A DNA stretch of 64,000 nucleotides from Favolaschia claudopus. Taxonomy: Eukaryota > Basidiomycota > Agaricomycetes > Agaricales > Mycenaceae. The notes under the pieces are model-generated. The model saw only the letters and a program-made list of their open reading frames with translations. It made no database searches and was not told the origin of the DNA. A program made the position numbers and the translations under genes. The DNA is taken from NCBI GenBank assembly GCA_037176885.1, contig JAWWNJ010000108.1, positions 62,001 to 126,000 of the forward strand, written 5' to 3'. Shown here piece after piece: positions 10,901 to 21,796 of the stretch. Position 1 is the first letter of the stretch, and each line of letters opens with the position of its first letter.

Positions 10901-13715
10901 GCCAAAGGTTTCCATGAACGCAAAAAGCCAATACGTTGAAGCGGTGGAAGTGAAGGTGGTGCGAGGCGCTCTCGAAAACATATAATGCCGAGCCTCGACG
11001 TCTCTCACAGACGGAGGGTTTCCAGCAATCCGCAAGATCCCGTGGTCAAGAGAGAAGGAAGGAGGGGGAGAGACTGGAATGGTCCCACGTCGACCACGGG
11101 GCAGGAAGGAGACATGGCGATGGCGTAAGAGGTATCGGCAGTTTCCCCGACAGGGTAGGACTCGCGAAAGTGACTAGCTCACACCTTCGCAAGAGCGCTG
11201 GCGAAGGACGCGGCAGAGCGGGCGGCGACGCGAGATTGAGGTAACGAAGGCGCGTTGCGTACTAGTTTCTGCACATCTGACCTCGACGTCCATTCCCAGT
11301 CAACCCAGTTCCTTGAAACATCCTCCCCTTTCCCTCCAGCCACTACATCTTCCGTGAACCTCAAGATATTTCAAGAAGGTGGAGCTCGTGGAAGCCGGTT
11401 CAGTCGTAGACGTCGAAGCGCGGCGAGAGGCGCTCCGGAGAGCATGAGATGGTCGCGAGCGGAGTCGGCAAAGCTGAGCCTCAACGTAGCTTGAATACGG
11501 AGGCCATACAGCGGCGGATGACGATTCGTGGGCGAGGAGAGATAGTGGGGAAGGAAGACAACAGTCCGCTGCCACGTCGACGTTGGCGTGAGAGATAGCG
11601 GCGACAACGCGGAGCATCGTGGGAGACGGCGACAACGCGCAGCGTATCGTTGGAGCGGATTCAAGGTATCCCATGTCACACTTGATGCGCGCGGCTGGCG
11701 TAGAAGGCGCGCGTATTCGGCATCTTGGTATCAGTAGCAGAGGTAAGCCTCGACGTCCTTAACAGACGGAGGGTTTTCCGACCAGGGATTTATCCACTAT
11801 CTCCTTCCTCTTCTCTCCCCCTTCAGTTTCGTGCCCGAAGTATTCGCTCGAACGGTTGGCTGGGTGCCGTCTGCCAGCATAACAGAATCTGTGAAGCTTG
11901 CTGCTTACTTGAAATTCTTCGACTGCAACTCTTCTTCGACTTGTTATACCGGCGAGGAAATGAGGAGACGGCGCTGGTAGTCAAAACAGTCGAAAACCCA
12001 GCGTCGATAGCGGCAAGCGATCCCAACGATTCAGAGGTAACGGAAAGAACGGCAAGCGGTCTTGCACGAAGACGTCGTTGCGCGCCGAGTCGCCAGTCAT
12101 TTGATGGTGCGCGTCGTCTACTCATGACGATCTCTCCGTAGATTCGCTAGACCGCGCAACATATGGCCACAGAAACCTCGACGTCTAATTAGACGGAGGT
12201 TTACTTATGGTCATATTCTGCATAAGCGGCGACGTAGGCAGCGTTGCGCGAAATCTACGTCCCGTTTGAGAGCGCGACGTGCGGCAGCAGAGAAGGAGAG
12301 ACAGGCGGTCTGCCGCTCGCGACTACGATCGTATTGCTAGAGCCCAAACGTCGCTTGAAGACGGAGGGCGTCGCTCGTGTCAAAGAAAAGCGCGTTAGCG
12401 AAGTCGGCGGCACAAGCAGTCGTCGTACCGGGCCTCGACGTCACTTGTAGACGGAGGCGTCCGGCGTGGTGAACTTCCCGAGACGGCGGCATAGACGGTA
12501 GAAGTGGCGATGGAGCCCCGAGGGACGTACTACCCTGATTCGTACCCAAAGATCTATCCAATTTTCTCTCATTCCCTCGTCGACATTCACTCCATTCCGA
12601 AATTGCTCCTGCGTCTCGGATTGAAACGATCAACTTGCTCTGGAGTATGCTTCGACGTATCCAAAGCGGTCGTGCTGGGCCTCAACGTCGCCTGTAGACG
12701 GAGGGTGTTCAGCGTGCGATGTGTTGTGGGTGGAGAGAGATGGTGGGAGAGGGAAGGGATAGGGTTTCTCCCACGTCGACGTGCGACGCCAACGTGGCGA
12801 CCGGAAGTCGGGACGAAGTTTGTACGACCCCGGGCTCAGGTGTCGAGAATCTGAGCTTGTCGTGGGATGTCCAGTCGACGCACGTAGGTGACCCGAGTCG
12901 TGCCAACGGGATGGCGTAAGTAACAGCGCAACGGCGGTCGATCAATTCCCTCTTCCCGTTTTCCTCATCTCCGCACTTGTATTCCTAGTACACCGCTCTG
13001 ATCTTCATCGCGCAAACGAAGGAGTTGGCACCCTTGATCAGCAAAATTCCGAGGGAGGCGTTGGTTCCTCTTCACGCGCGCAGGAAAGCTGAAACTTGAA
13101 AAACTAGACTCGGGGAGGCAGGCAGCTAACGAGCTCCATCGTGTAACGTTCTGACCGACGAGTTCAAGCTTGTGATTCGCGTTTGTAAAGACGTTTTCCA
13201 AGGTGAGTATCAAAAGCCTTTGATTGTACGCTGAGTCTTCATGAAGCGTGGCCAAATGGGAATTGTTTCGAGGTCGAAGCGGCGATGTGAGGATCGGGAG
13301 CTGACGAAGATGTGGAGTTGGGATAACGACGAGTCGTGTGGCGGCAGAGGAGGAGGCGAGGGCAACGCAAGGTGTTGTAGACTCAACTTGATTTCCCTCA
13401 TCCATTCCTCCTCCTCATCTTCTTTCCTCTTAATCTTGTTCCCTACTGACGACCTCTTCGCCCAACGGGGTTGTTTCGACAAGTCCTTGAGCACAAGGTG
13501 AAGCAAGGCGGAAAGTCGTTGTCGTAGTCATCGCCATGGTCGTAGTAGACGGTGAAAACATGTATTCTCCACTACTAAGTACACGCCGGAGCTCACGCAT
13601 TCGGAGCTCACGGTACGAGGATGGAAAGATAAAAAACCTGAGCGCTGCGCATGATAGCAGTGCTCAATGTTGATCGTCCGAGCTCACGCCGTCAGCGGAG
13701 CTCGAGGACGAGGTC
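7996..13715 (+). repeat. dispersed internal repeat of the nested element (three copies)
   Basis: Diverged copies lie at about 7996-8077, 9507-9577 and 13645-13715. The first two share AAACCGAG(C/T)GCG, CTCAAGGT and GAGCTC(G/A)CGCT(G/C). The first and third share GTCCGAGCTC, GCCGTCAGCGGAGCTC-like and CTCGAGGAC motifs. They mark both ends and the middle of the region with the hairpin array. Confidence 0.6.
8334..12704 (+). repeat. array of 16 copies of a 25-bp hairpin motif
   Basis: The core is CCTCGACGTC-N7-GACGGAGG. CCTC can pair with GAGG and CGTC with GACG, leaving a GA bulge and a 7-nt loop. Copies start at about 8334, 8477, 8956, 9625, 10117, 10293, 10440, 10678, 10993, 11281, 11479, 11748, 12176, 12343, 12433 and 12680. 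Most keep both arms; those at 8334, 8477, 10440 and 11281 are degraded in one arm. All face the same way, with spacings of about 90-670 bp. Some also share flanks, for example GAGACGGCGGC(G/A)TAG after the copies at 10678 and 12433, so longer units were probably duplicated and have diverged. Confidence 0.8.
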
Positions 13716-14025
13716 AAAGGCCGTATATGGGTCTCCAAAGGTATAAGAATTGAAGACGCATGTTATCCCGTAACGAGGGACGTCAATTCCAGGAATAGCG
13801 GCCAAGGTGGGGTGAACGGAATTGACGAGCGGATATTGTCGCGGCCAGCAAGATCAATTGAATGAAGTGAGGGAGGCGACAAAGCGCCTCACCGTACCAC
13901 TAGCGAGACAGAAAGCAGAGGGGAGGTTACTTGAGGCTCGCAAGAGGTGTGGTCTATTGTAGACTTGGTGAGGTGCTGAGAGTCTTCTGGAGGAGTTTGG
14001 TGAAGCCTCCCTGTGTGTCCACCAT

Positions 14026-14393
14026 TGTGAAGCCTGCGTGCTTCGGTTCGGGGGCTTCTCGTCCTTCTGAAGACTCGGTTACTGGTTTGGCGGTTATCGA
14101 GCGCTAACCAGGCGTTGTGACCCTTCCGCAGGAGCCTTGTCACCCTAGGCAGGGCTCTTGTTATACAGCTAGTAATCCGGAGCAGGAGGGCAGTTATACG
14201 GGTGCCCAGCCGTTGTGATGGTTGTTGGTCTTCGGCGCCCGACGCGTTCTTTTATCTCTAAGAAAGCATGGTGGGCAAGGGTAAGATATTCAATGATTAT
14301 CTAATACATCATTGTGGCTATGTGTTCCGCGGATTGTTACCTAAACGGGAATGTTTGATGAACATGCTAAAGGGATATACCTCCCATATCACA
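14026..14393 (+). repeat. 3' LTR of the nested element (368 bp)
   Basis: Identical, as read, to 6416-6783 and followed by the second GCTGC (14394-14398). From the ATG at 14268 it is open and in frame with the downstream half of the outer pol, through the junction. Confidence 0.93.
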
Positions 14394-17300
14394 GCTGCGC
14401 TCCGGGAGTTCATCGACAAGAACTTGAAGTCGGATTTCATCTTTCCGGCTCGTTCCTCCCATGGCGCACCAATCCTCTTCGCTAAGAAGAAGGACGGAAG
14501 TCTCCGGCTCTGCGTTGACTACCGTGGCCTCAATCGAATCACTAAGAAGGACCGCTATCCGCTTCCTCTGATTGCGGACCTTCTCGACGCCCCGGGGAAG
14601 GCTCGAATTTATACGAAACTGGATCTCCGGCACGCATACCATTTGCTCCGGATTGCCGCGGGAGATGAGTACAAAACCGCTTTTCGCACCCGGTATGGCT
14701 CTTATAATTTCAGAGTCGTGCCGGAGGGACTATCCAATGCTCCGGCCGCCTTTCAGCGCTTCCTTAATTCCCTCTTCGCCGATCTCTTGGACGTTTACGT
14801 CGTCGTTTACCTCGACGATATCTTGGTCTACTCCGACGACCCGTCCAACCATACTGAGCACGTTCGTGAAGTGCTCAGTCGCCTTCGTAAAGCTGGCTTG
14901 TACTGCAAGCTTCCGAAGTGCGAATTCGGTGTTACGACTTGCGAATACCTCGGCTACATTCTGTCGCCGGACGGTTTCCGCATGTCGGAGGAGAAGATCT
15001 CCGCTATCACTGACTGGCCCGTCCCCCGGAAAGTGAAGGACGTTCAATCCTTCCTTGGTTTTTGCAATTTCTACCGTCGCTTCATCTATGGCTACTCCGG
15101 CATCACTGTTCCGCTTACCCGGCTCACCCGGGCTGCGGTCCGGTGGGAGTGGAGTCCGGCCTGTCAGCAGGCGTTCGACACTCTCAAGGCTGCCTTCACA
15201 TCGGCGCCAATACTAGCCCACTGGATCCCTGGTCGTGAATGCATGGTCGAGACAGACGCGTCCGACTATGCTCTCGCCGGCATCCTCTCTACTCAGGGAG
15301 AGGACGGCGAATGGCATCCTGTGGCATTCCGGAGCCGGACGTTCACTCCTCCGGAATTAAACTACGACACGCACGATAAGGAACTCCTTGCTATTTTTGA
15401 TTGCTTTACTCATTGGCGTCATTATCTCGAGGGTACCGCACATCCTGTCGACGTTGTCACGGACCACAAGAATCTAGAATACTTTGCGACGACCAAGACT
15501 CTCACCCGTCGCCAAGTACGCTGGTCCGAATACCTTTGCCATTTTAATATGGTGATTCGCTTCCGTCCGGGACGACTAGGTGGCAAGCCGGACGCGTTAA
15601 CTAGACGATGGGACGTCTATCCGAAAGAGGGGGATACGGCCTTCAGTAAAGTCAATCCTCAGAATTTTCGGCCCATCTTTTCTACCGATCAGTTGACTGC
15701 GTCCCTTAATGCGACCTACCTAGAAGATGTCTGCCTTCGTGCTTCAGCCCTAATGGACACGGAACAACTTCATCGCGACATCAAATCCCATTATCCCGAC
15801 GACCCCGCTGCAGCAGCCGGACTCGATATCGCATCGTCCGGCTCCTCCGGCACCACGCGCTGGACTCTTGACGCAACCGGTCTACTCTTACTCAACAACC
15901 GCGTCTATGTCCCGCAGGTTTCTGGTGATACTCCCGATATCCTACGCGTACGTGTTCTTCAGAACAAGCATGACCACATTCTCTCCGGCCATTTTGGACA
16001 GAACCGAACTTTGGCTCTCGTCCGGCGCGAATACGCCTGGCCCGGCATGCGAACGTTCGTCCGGGATTACTGCCGATCCTGTACTCAATGCAAGCGCAAC
16101 AAGGCCCCGAGGCACAAGCCATATGGACTCCTCCGGCCTCTTCCCGTCCCTCTCCGTCCATGGCATTCTATTTCTATCGACTTCATTGAAAACCTTCCTT
16201 ATGCTGGCGAGTACAACTGTATTTGCGTTATAGTTGATCGGGCGTCGAAACAGGTCATCCTCATTCCCTGCGACTTCCACATCACGTCCGTCCAACTCGC
16301 CCGGCTCTTTCTTATTCACGTCTTCTCGAAACATGGAGTTCCGTCCCACATCACCTCCGACCGCGGGACGGAGTTTGTATCGGCTTTCTTCCGCGCACTT
16401 GGCGAACTACTCGGCATGACTATGCACTTCACGTCCGGCCACCATCCGGAGGCGGACGGGCAGACGGAGCGCATGAACCAAACTGTCGAGCAGTATATTC
16501 GGATGTACTGTGCGTTCCACCAGGACGACTGGGACGAGCTTCTGCCTCTTGGCGAGTTCGCTCTCAACAACGCTCCGAACGCTTCCACCGGTATATCGCC
16601 ATTCTTCGCCAACAAGGGCTATCATCCGGCTCTTACATTTCACGAGACTTCTGTCGAAGGCAACAACGTCGACAAGGCTCACGACTATGTTTATGAACTT
16701 CAATCCGTTCATGAATACCTTCGTACGCAGCTCACTATTGCTACGGAGCGTTACAAAGAGATCGCTGACCGGAAACGTCTTCCCGACCCGGACATCAAGC
16801 CGGGCGACCAGGTCTTCATCTCTACGGAGTTCATTGCCACGGCCCGTCCTACGGAGAAGTTCTCTGAGACGCACTTCGGTCCTTACGAAGTCCTCGAGAA
16901 GACCTCCGGCGCGTCGTACCGGATCAAACTTCCCAAAGCTCTTTCGCGCATTCACCCGGTCTTCCATGTTTCCTCACTTGAACCGCACGTTCCTAATCCA
17001 TTCCCCGGTCGAAATGATATTCCGCCCGGTCCGGTCGAAGTGATCGATGGGGAAGAACATTACGAAGTGTCGGCTATTCTCGACTCCAAAATCGATAGAC
17101 GATTCCGACGTTGTCCTCTACGCTACCTTGTAGAGTGGAAGGGTTGGACTCACACTGGCGACAATTCGGAATGGGTTGCTGCGGATGACTTGGATTCGCC
17201 CGAGTTGTTAGCGCAATTCCATGTCAAATATCCCGACAAGCCAGGACCCGAGTGGTAGCCGGATGAACACGTTCACCCGTCTTCCGGCTCCTCCGTCCTC

Positions 17301-17411
17301 CGGCTCACCCGTCACCCGGCTCATCCGACTTGGCTTACTTCACACCAAAAAGGACCAAGAAAACAATTCGGTTCGCTATTCGATTTTATTTACAAAAAGT
17401 TCATTTTTTAT

Positions 17412-19260
17412 TTACAAGTCCGCCTGGGACTCTTCACCTCCAACATCCGGCTCTTCTTCATTTCCCCCGGCCTCTCCGGCCATTTCCGCCTCTCCGGCAT
17501 TCCCGTCCTTCTCCTCCTCGTCGTCCGAGTCCTCGAGAACGTAGATCACGTTCCCCTGTTCAACCGTCATCACGAATCCCTCCGGCACTTCAGCCGGAGG
17601 TACGACTTGCTCCACCGGCTCGGACTTCACCTCATCCAACGAGACCTGGAGCGCCTGGATCCTTTCATCCCGCTCCTTCTCCTTCTCCTGTTCCTCCGCT
17701 TTCCGCTTCTCCGCTTCCGCCTTCTCTTCCATCAACTTGTTCAACACCTCCTTCTTCTTCTTGTCCTCCACCTTCTCCGCCTTCCTCGCCGCACTACGCT
17801 TCAACGCCAGCGCGATCTGCGCCTTCTCCTCGTCGTCCGGCTCCCGCTTGACCTCCGGCTCCTCCGGCGGCATCTGCCACAACGCCGTGTAGGGGTTGAG
17901 CATGAGGTAGGGACCGGCAAAGGAGCTCACCGATATTCCAGACCTTCTTGAGCGCCCAGAAGTAGGCGCGCGCGTTCCACGGCGGGTGTGAGGCGTACGC
18001 GGAGTACGGGGAGTGGTGGTTTGGCGCGACGGGCCGGGGGTAGGCGGACGGGTCGGGGCCGGAGCCGGAGCTCGCTCTTCTTCGTCCTCGTCCATCTCCT
18101 CTCCCTCCTCCGGCTGACCCGGCGAAATGTTCTTGCGCCAGTCATCCATATCCTTCTTCTTCGTCGCGTCCTTCTCCTTCTCGTCGTCGTCCTTCACCTC
18201 TTCCTCTTTCTCCATCTTTCCTCTTCCCTGCAAATACTCCACCACTTCGTCCGGAATTTCCCCAAGCTCTTCTCCCCACTGGTTGCAAAACCGCTCCGCC
18301 ATGAAATCACACAAGACCTCGAGGTTGGTAACGCGCACCCGAAGCCGTCTCAGCTCCAACGCGTGGGCAGCGGACGTTGGAGTAACGTCCGGCCCACCCG
18401 TCGCAGCCGGGGCGCGCGTCACCACCTTGGCCTTGGTCTTCTTGACCTCCGGCTTCGTCCGGCCCTCCGACTTCGCCTTGAGAGCCTCCTCCACCCGGTG
18501 TTTCTTGACAGTGGGCGGGCGGGCAGCGTTCTCCGGCAGAGCCGGGCACTTGATGTGGGCCGCGGCGCATTGCTTGCAGGCGTCTTGTTTCTTGTTTTTG
18601 GCGAAGAGGCATTTGACGCCCTTCGCCACGCATTTCGCGCATGCTAATGGGAGTTAGTTGTCAATGAAGACATCCGGACGAATACTCACCCGGCTTCCTC
18701 TCCTCCCACTCGATCTCTTCCGGCCTCAACTTCTTGCGAGGACGTTCCTCCGTCTCCTCCGTCTTCCGTCCCCGTTTTCCTCCCGCCTTCTTCACCTTCT
18801 CCTCGACCTCCACAACCTCCTCCATTCCCTCCGGCACCGTACTGTGCTCGCTGGAGTGCATCGACTCGTCCGGCACGTCCGCCTTGTCCGGAGTGACCCC
18901 GCGGACGACGTCGTGGGCCTGGACGCGGTCGTCGTCGTCGGCCTTGCCAGCCTCCAGTCGTCGGCGGAGTACCTTGTTCTCCTCGATGAGCTTGTTCAGC
19001 TCCTTGATGTCCTCCAAGTACACCAACTCCTGTTCGTGGAGTTGATGAGCAAGTAGCCCATCCGCTTGCTTATTGGCCTCCTCCAAGAGAGTCTTGGGGA
19101 TTTGTCGGCGGTGGTGGTCGTTGTCGACAGCGGCGGCGTCCTCGGAGTGTTCCTCTTCATGATCACTGTCCACCCGGCGACGTTGCACCAGGCGGCCCTT
19201 GGCCTTCTGCTTTGCGGTGAGACGGGGCGGGGCAGACGAGTTGGACGGGGCGGACGACAT
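17412..19260 (-). CDS. antisense accessory protein of the retrotransposon with Zn2Cys6-like cluster (600 aa)
   Basis: Two exons on the minus strand: 19260-18690 and 18643-17412. The 46-bp intron has donor GTGAGT, branch-like CTAAC and acceptor TTAG. The ATG at 19260 (ACCACCATGTC) is the first in frame. Exon 1 encodes a basic N-terminus and a leucine-zipper-like helix (ELNKLIEENKVLRRRLE). Splicing completes a cluster C-x2-C-x6-C-x10-C-x2-C-x6-C (CAKCVAKGVKC, then CKQCAAAHIKC), the spacing of fungal Zn(II)2Cys6 DNA-binding domains; the first two cysteines are outside the exon-2 region that starts with a normal codon. The C-terminal half is Lys/Glu-rich coiled coil (RSAARKAEKVEDKKKKEVL) with an acidic tail. 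It lies between pol and the 3' LTR, antisense to the element, with intact frames. A DNA-binding or regulatory role is inferred. Confidence 0.75.
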
Positions 19261-19410
19261 GGTGGTAGTAGGAAGAGAGAAGTTTTTTGCAAAGTTCAAC
19301 TTCCCACGATCTCACGTGACTTTTTGATGCGCAGTCAACAATTATTCTATCGGACTCTTCGGCCTTCCTTTCGTCATCCCTACGACTCATTCTGATTCCA
19401 CAGAACTCTT

Positions 19411-19448
19411 AGGTTCCTTAGGGTCAAGGAACCTTAAGAGGGGGATAC
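19411..19448 (+). other. hairpin and polypurine tract before the 3' LTR
   Basis: AGGTTCCTT (19411-19419) and AAGGAACCT (19426-19434) form a perfect 9-bp stem. They are followed by the purine-rich AAGAGGGGGATAC (19436-19448), which abuts TG of the LTR. A purine run in that place is the plus-strand primer of LTR elements. Confidence 0.75.
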
Positions 19449-19988
19449 TGTTACGCCCATGCAGTTTCACCCGGTCGTCCGGCCATCCGTCCCCCGGCCT
19501 CCGGCCATCCGGCCCCCGGCCTACTTATACTTGTCCGTCCTTCTGTGCTCCGGTTCATCCGTCGAAGCATACACCCATCGGGTTTTCGCAATGAAGGTCT
19601 TCTGAGCGTTCCCGAATCAATCCCATGATCTATGCCTGTATGCTTCTCTCTTATTGTCTCTATTGTCTTTATTGTTCTTTCGCTTACAACTCTTATTGTC
19701 TTTACTTACTATTACCTTATATGGCCTTTCTCCGTAATACGTATATATACCTATCTACTTCGTCTTGTAACTTCAGTTGAAAATTAACGTGCTTTGCCTC
19801 CGCATTGCTCCGTGGTCAGAATCCTCTATCTTCTTGGAAGTCTAGTTAGTGGCGTACCCTTAGCCCCCCTGTGGTATCGCTTCACCCGTCCTCCGTATCC
19901 GTCCTCCGTCCTCCGTCTCTTCCGTCATCTCCGTCCTCCGGCCTCCGGCCACCCGTCCTCCGTCCCTTTGTTCGACACGGATATAACA
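19449..19988 (+). repeat. 3' LTR of the outer retrotransposon (540 bp)
   Basis: Same length and, as read, same sequence as 2325-2864. It is followed by GCCGT (19989-19993), matching the duplication before the 5' LTR. Confidence 0.95.
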
Positions 19989-19993
19989 GCCGT

Positions 19994-21796
19994 GTTATTG
20001 ATCTTGTCACATGTCCATGATTTTGTCATTTCTTAGCAGGTGTCACCCTTTCCCTCTGAACTATTCAGATTTCAATTTGGTTCTTAATGGATGCCAGCCA
20101 ATACATGAAGAGAATAGTGGGCAATGTACACTATCTACACTATACACTCGCTGAACTCACAATAATGCATGACGCAAGATGTAACATTGTGACCTGTGGC
20201 TGTGCTAAATAGCCGGAGCTGGTGTCACATGGTCATGGTGAAGTTGTTGAGAATGAGAAGCCAGCATGACTTGTGTCTGCATGGATATGATTGAGTTTCA
20301 GGGAAAATAAAATAAACAATAGAGCACTGTATTCAGTGCCAAGGAAGCTTGGATCAATGGCTGGTGGTGCCAGGCAAGGCAGTCTGTGCTTGGCAAATAG
20401 GCAGTTAAACGGAATCCAGAGGTCAAGACGCAGAATGAAAATTACAACACTACTGCGACTCAACCTTCGAATATTTGCTCCGTGGAGTTGCACGTCAAAT
20501 TGTTGTTGATCTGTTGTTGTAAGGTACTGTCTACTTATAACCCCATGGACTACAGTTTTCTCTCTGTATATGAACTTACAGCGGCTAACTCCACCCACAA
20601 TTTCCTTTTGCTAAATACGTGTACTTGTACTCACATCATTTCTCTCTGTAAGGTGCGCTACGCTTATAACCCCAGGGACTTACTTTTTTTGTGTTACCTA
20701 TATGTTTCTCATCGTACGAATTACAGCGGATATTCCGCCCATGAATCCATTCACTCATCTTTGTACTTGTACGTATCATCGGTACCAAGTTGCTTACCTG
20801 ATACTATATTAGTAGCATGTGACAATATACTTCTTACCTTTGATCTTCCGCCTCTGCGCGTCTCCGCTGTAAGTCATCGAGTACCTCCGACTTCAGTGAG
20901 AGGCAGAGGCTTTTATTCCTTGTTCTCAACCCTTCACCCCATCGCGAGTATTCAGTTGGGGCCGCGGAACACTTTCTTGTGTTGTCGAGAATTCGCTTCG
21001 CAGATTGCAACCCGTTGAAGGTTTCAGGACCATTGGCTGGGTCTTTCCACCCTATAAGACTGGTGTTAGCGAACTTCAGGTGAGTACTTCTTTAATCCCA
21101 ATCTTACACTCTCTACACGGATTATGCATGAGAATCTTATCATACTTTTCATCTCACTTCCATTGCGGCAGCAGTCAGTTCCTCTGAAGGTTGTTGAGTA
21201 ACTCCAATGTTGCAGAGGGATCTGAGTATAACAATTTACGCAACCTTTCCTCCCCTTGGCGAGTATCTGGTTGGGGTTGCAACCTGGTAGTTGAGTTAGC
21301 GAGAATTCACTTTCAAGCTACCAACCAGTAGGAACGACAAGACCGTTGCGAAGGTTCTCACACTTAGCAAGACTTAGTATCTTACACCTTCAAGGTTATC
21401 TTTTGCCTTCAGAAACCCATCTTGCAGTTGTCACATCCCAAAACCCTCCAAACACCTCTGATCCACGCTTGGCTTGATAGTCCTCCAGACTAATGGTGTC
21501 TAATAGGCAAACACCACGAGGTGTCCAGAAGACACCAGGCCTATTGTGAAGAATAGCTCAATACAAAGAAGCAGTCATGGTGGGGCCAGTCACATTGTGC
21601 TCAAGAAGTTTGGAGAGATATTGTTTGATGTCAGCTTGTACGTTGCAACAAATCTTATTTATGTCACATTTCACTAACAGACTGTCTATCAGCAAAATTT
21701 GAAGAGTCAACAATAGTTTCCCATTTCAAAATCATCAAACCTGATCAAATTATGATTTTGACCCTTCTATACTCTTTCAGTTTGAAACACTTCAGC
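19994..21796. other. non-coding stretch with diverged tandem repeats
   Basis: No supported gene. Two repeat pairs are visible. One is a ~129-bp unit starting near 20518 and 20647 (GTAAGGT, then CTTATAACCCCA, then ACAGCGG). The other is a ~317-bp period between CGCGAGTATTCAGTTGGGG (near 20942) and GGCGAGTATCTGGTTGGGG (near 21259), each followed by GAGAATTC. They may be remains of old LTRs, but no ends or target duplications are visible. Confidence 0.45.

Larger units (their letters stand above)
6416..14393 (+). mobile_element. nested non-autonomous LTR retrotransposon (LARD-like, 7,978 bp)
   Basis: It has identical 368-bp terminal repeats beginning TGTGAAG and ending ATCACA. The 5-bp target duplication GCTGC (6411-6415 and 14394-14398) sits inside pol of the outer element. 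The 7.2-kb interior has no gag, protease, RT or integrase and no long ORF; its best open stretches lack any family signature. It holds inverted repeats after the 5' LTR, CAGCCCCCC-type motifs, and an array of GACG/CGTC-rich hairpin repeats. A long non-coding body between intact LTRs is the description of a LARD, which must borrow proteins from another element. The partner element is unknown. Identical LTRs suggest it jumped recently, after the outer element landed or while the outer copy was in another place. Confidence 0.9.
5310..17258 (+). pseudogene. pol: pol, split by a nested LTR element
   Basis: The two parts are 5310-6415 and 14399-17258. With the inner element and one GCTGC copy removed, the frame is continuous and gives about 1,321 codons. 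Protease lies near 5570-5600 (LIDSGSSHCF). The second part holds RT with the catalytic YLDD near 14810, RNase H (ETDASDYALAG), integrase HHCC (CRSCTQC at its end) and DDE core (SIDFIENL, SDRGTEF, PEADGQTERMNQ). A GPY-like module (GPYEVLEK) and a chromodomain (YLVEWKGW) end it. The RT motif usually MPFGLTNAP reads VPEGLSNAP here. The part from 14268 is open from an ATG inside the inner LTR, so an LTR-driven RT-IN fragment could be made. Apart from the insertion I see no stop or frameshift. Confidence 0.92.
2325..19988 (+). mobile_element. Ty3-type (chromovirus, Tf1/sushi-like) LTR retrotransposon carrying a nested LTR element
   Basis: The element starts TGTTACG and ends ATAACA, with 540-bp direct repeats at both ends that read as identical. 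It is flanked by the 5-bp target duplication GCCGT (2320-2324 and 19989-19993). Between the LTRs lie gag, a -1 frameshift signal, protease, RT, RNase H, integrase with a C-terminal chromodomain, an antisense spliced gene, and a polypurine tract next to the 3' LTR. The order PR-RT-RH-IN is that of Ty3/Metaviridae. The chromodomain and the short fold-back priming site point to the Tf1/sushi branch. The total is 17,664 bp; removing the nested element and one copy of its duplication leaves about 9.7 kb. Identical LTRs suggest recent insertion. Because pol is split, this copy cannot make a complete Gag-Pol by itself. Confidence 0.95.

Noticed and set aside
8039..12945. Many 60-210-codon ORFs in the nested element
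   Set aside because: High-GC sequence with CGA/GAC repeats gives long chance ORFs on both strands. None carries gag, RT or integrase motifs, and they overlap each other in several frames.
13889..14143. Minus-strand ORF repeated in both nested LTRs (also 6315-6533)
   Set aside because: Repeated only because the LTR is; no family signature.
17330..18657. Plus-strand ORFs of up to 219 codons downstream of pol
   Set aside because: They mirror the antisense gene and are rich in Leu/Arg/Ser/Pro repeats, as expected for shadow frames of Lys/Glu-rich coding.
20500..20790. CRISPR-like tandem repeats
   Set aside because: Only two diverged ~129-bp units, eukaryotic context, no short direct repeats with regular spacers.
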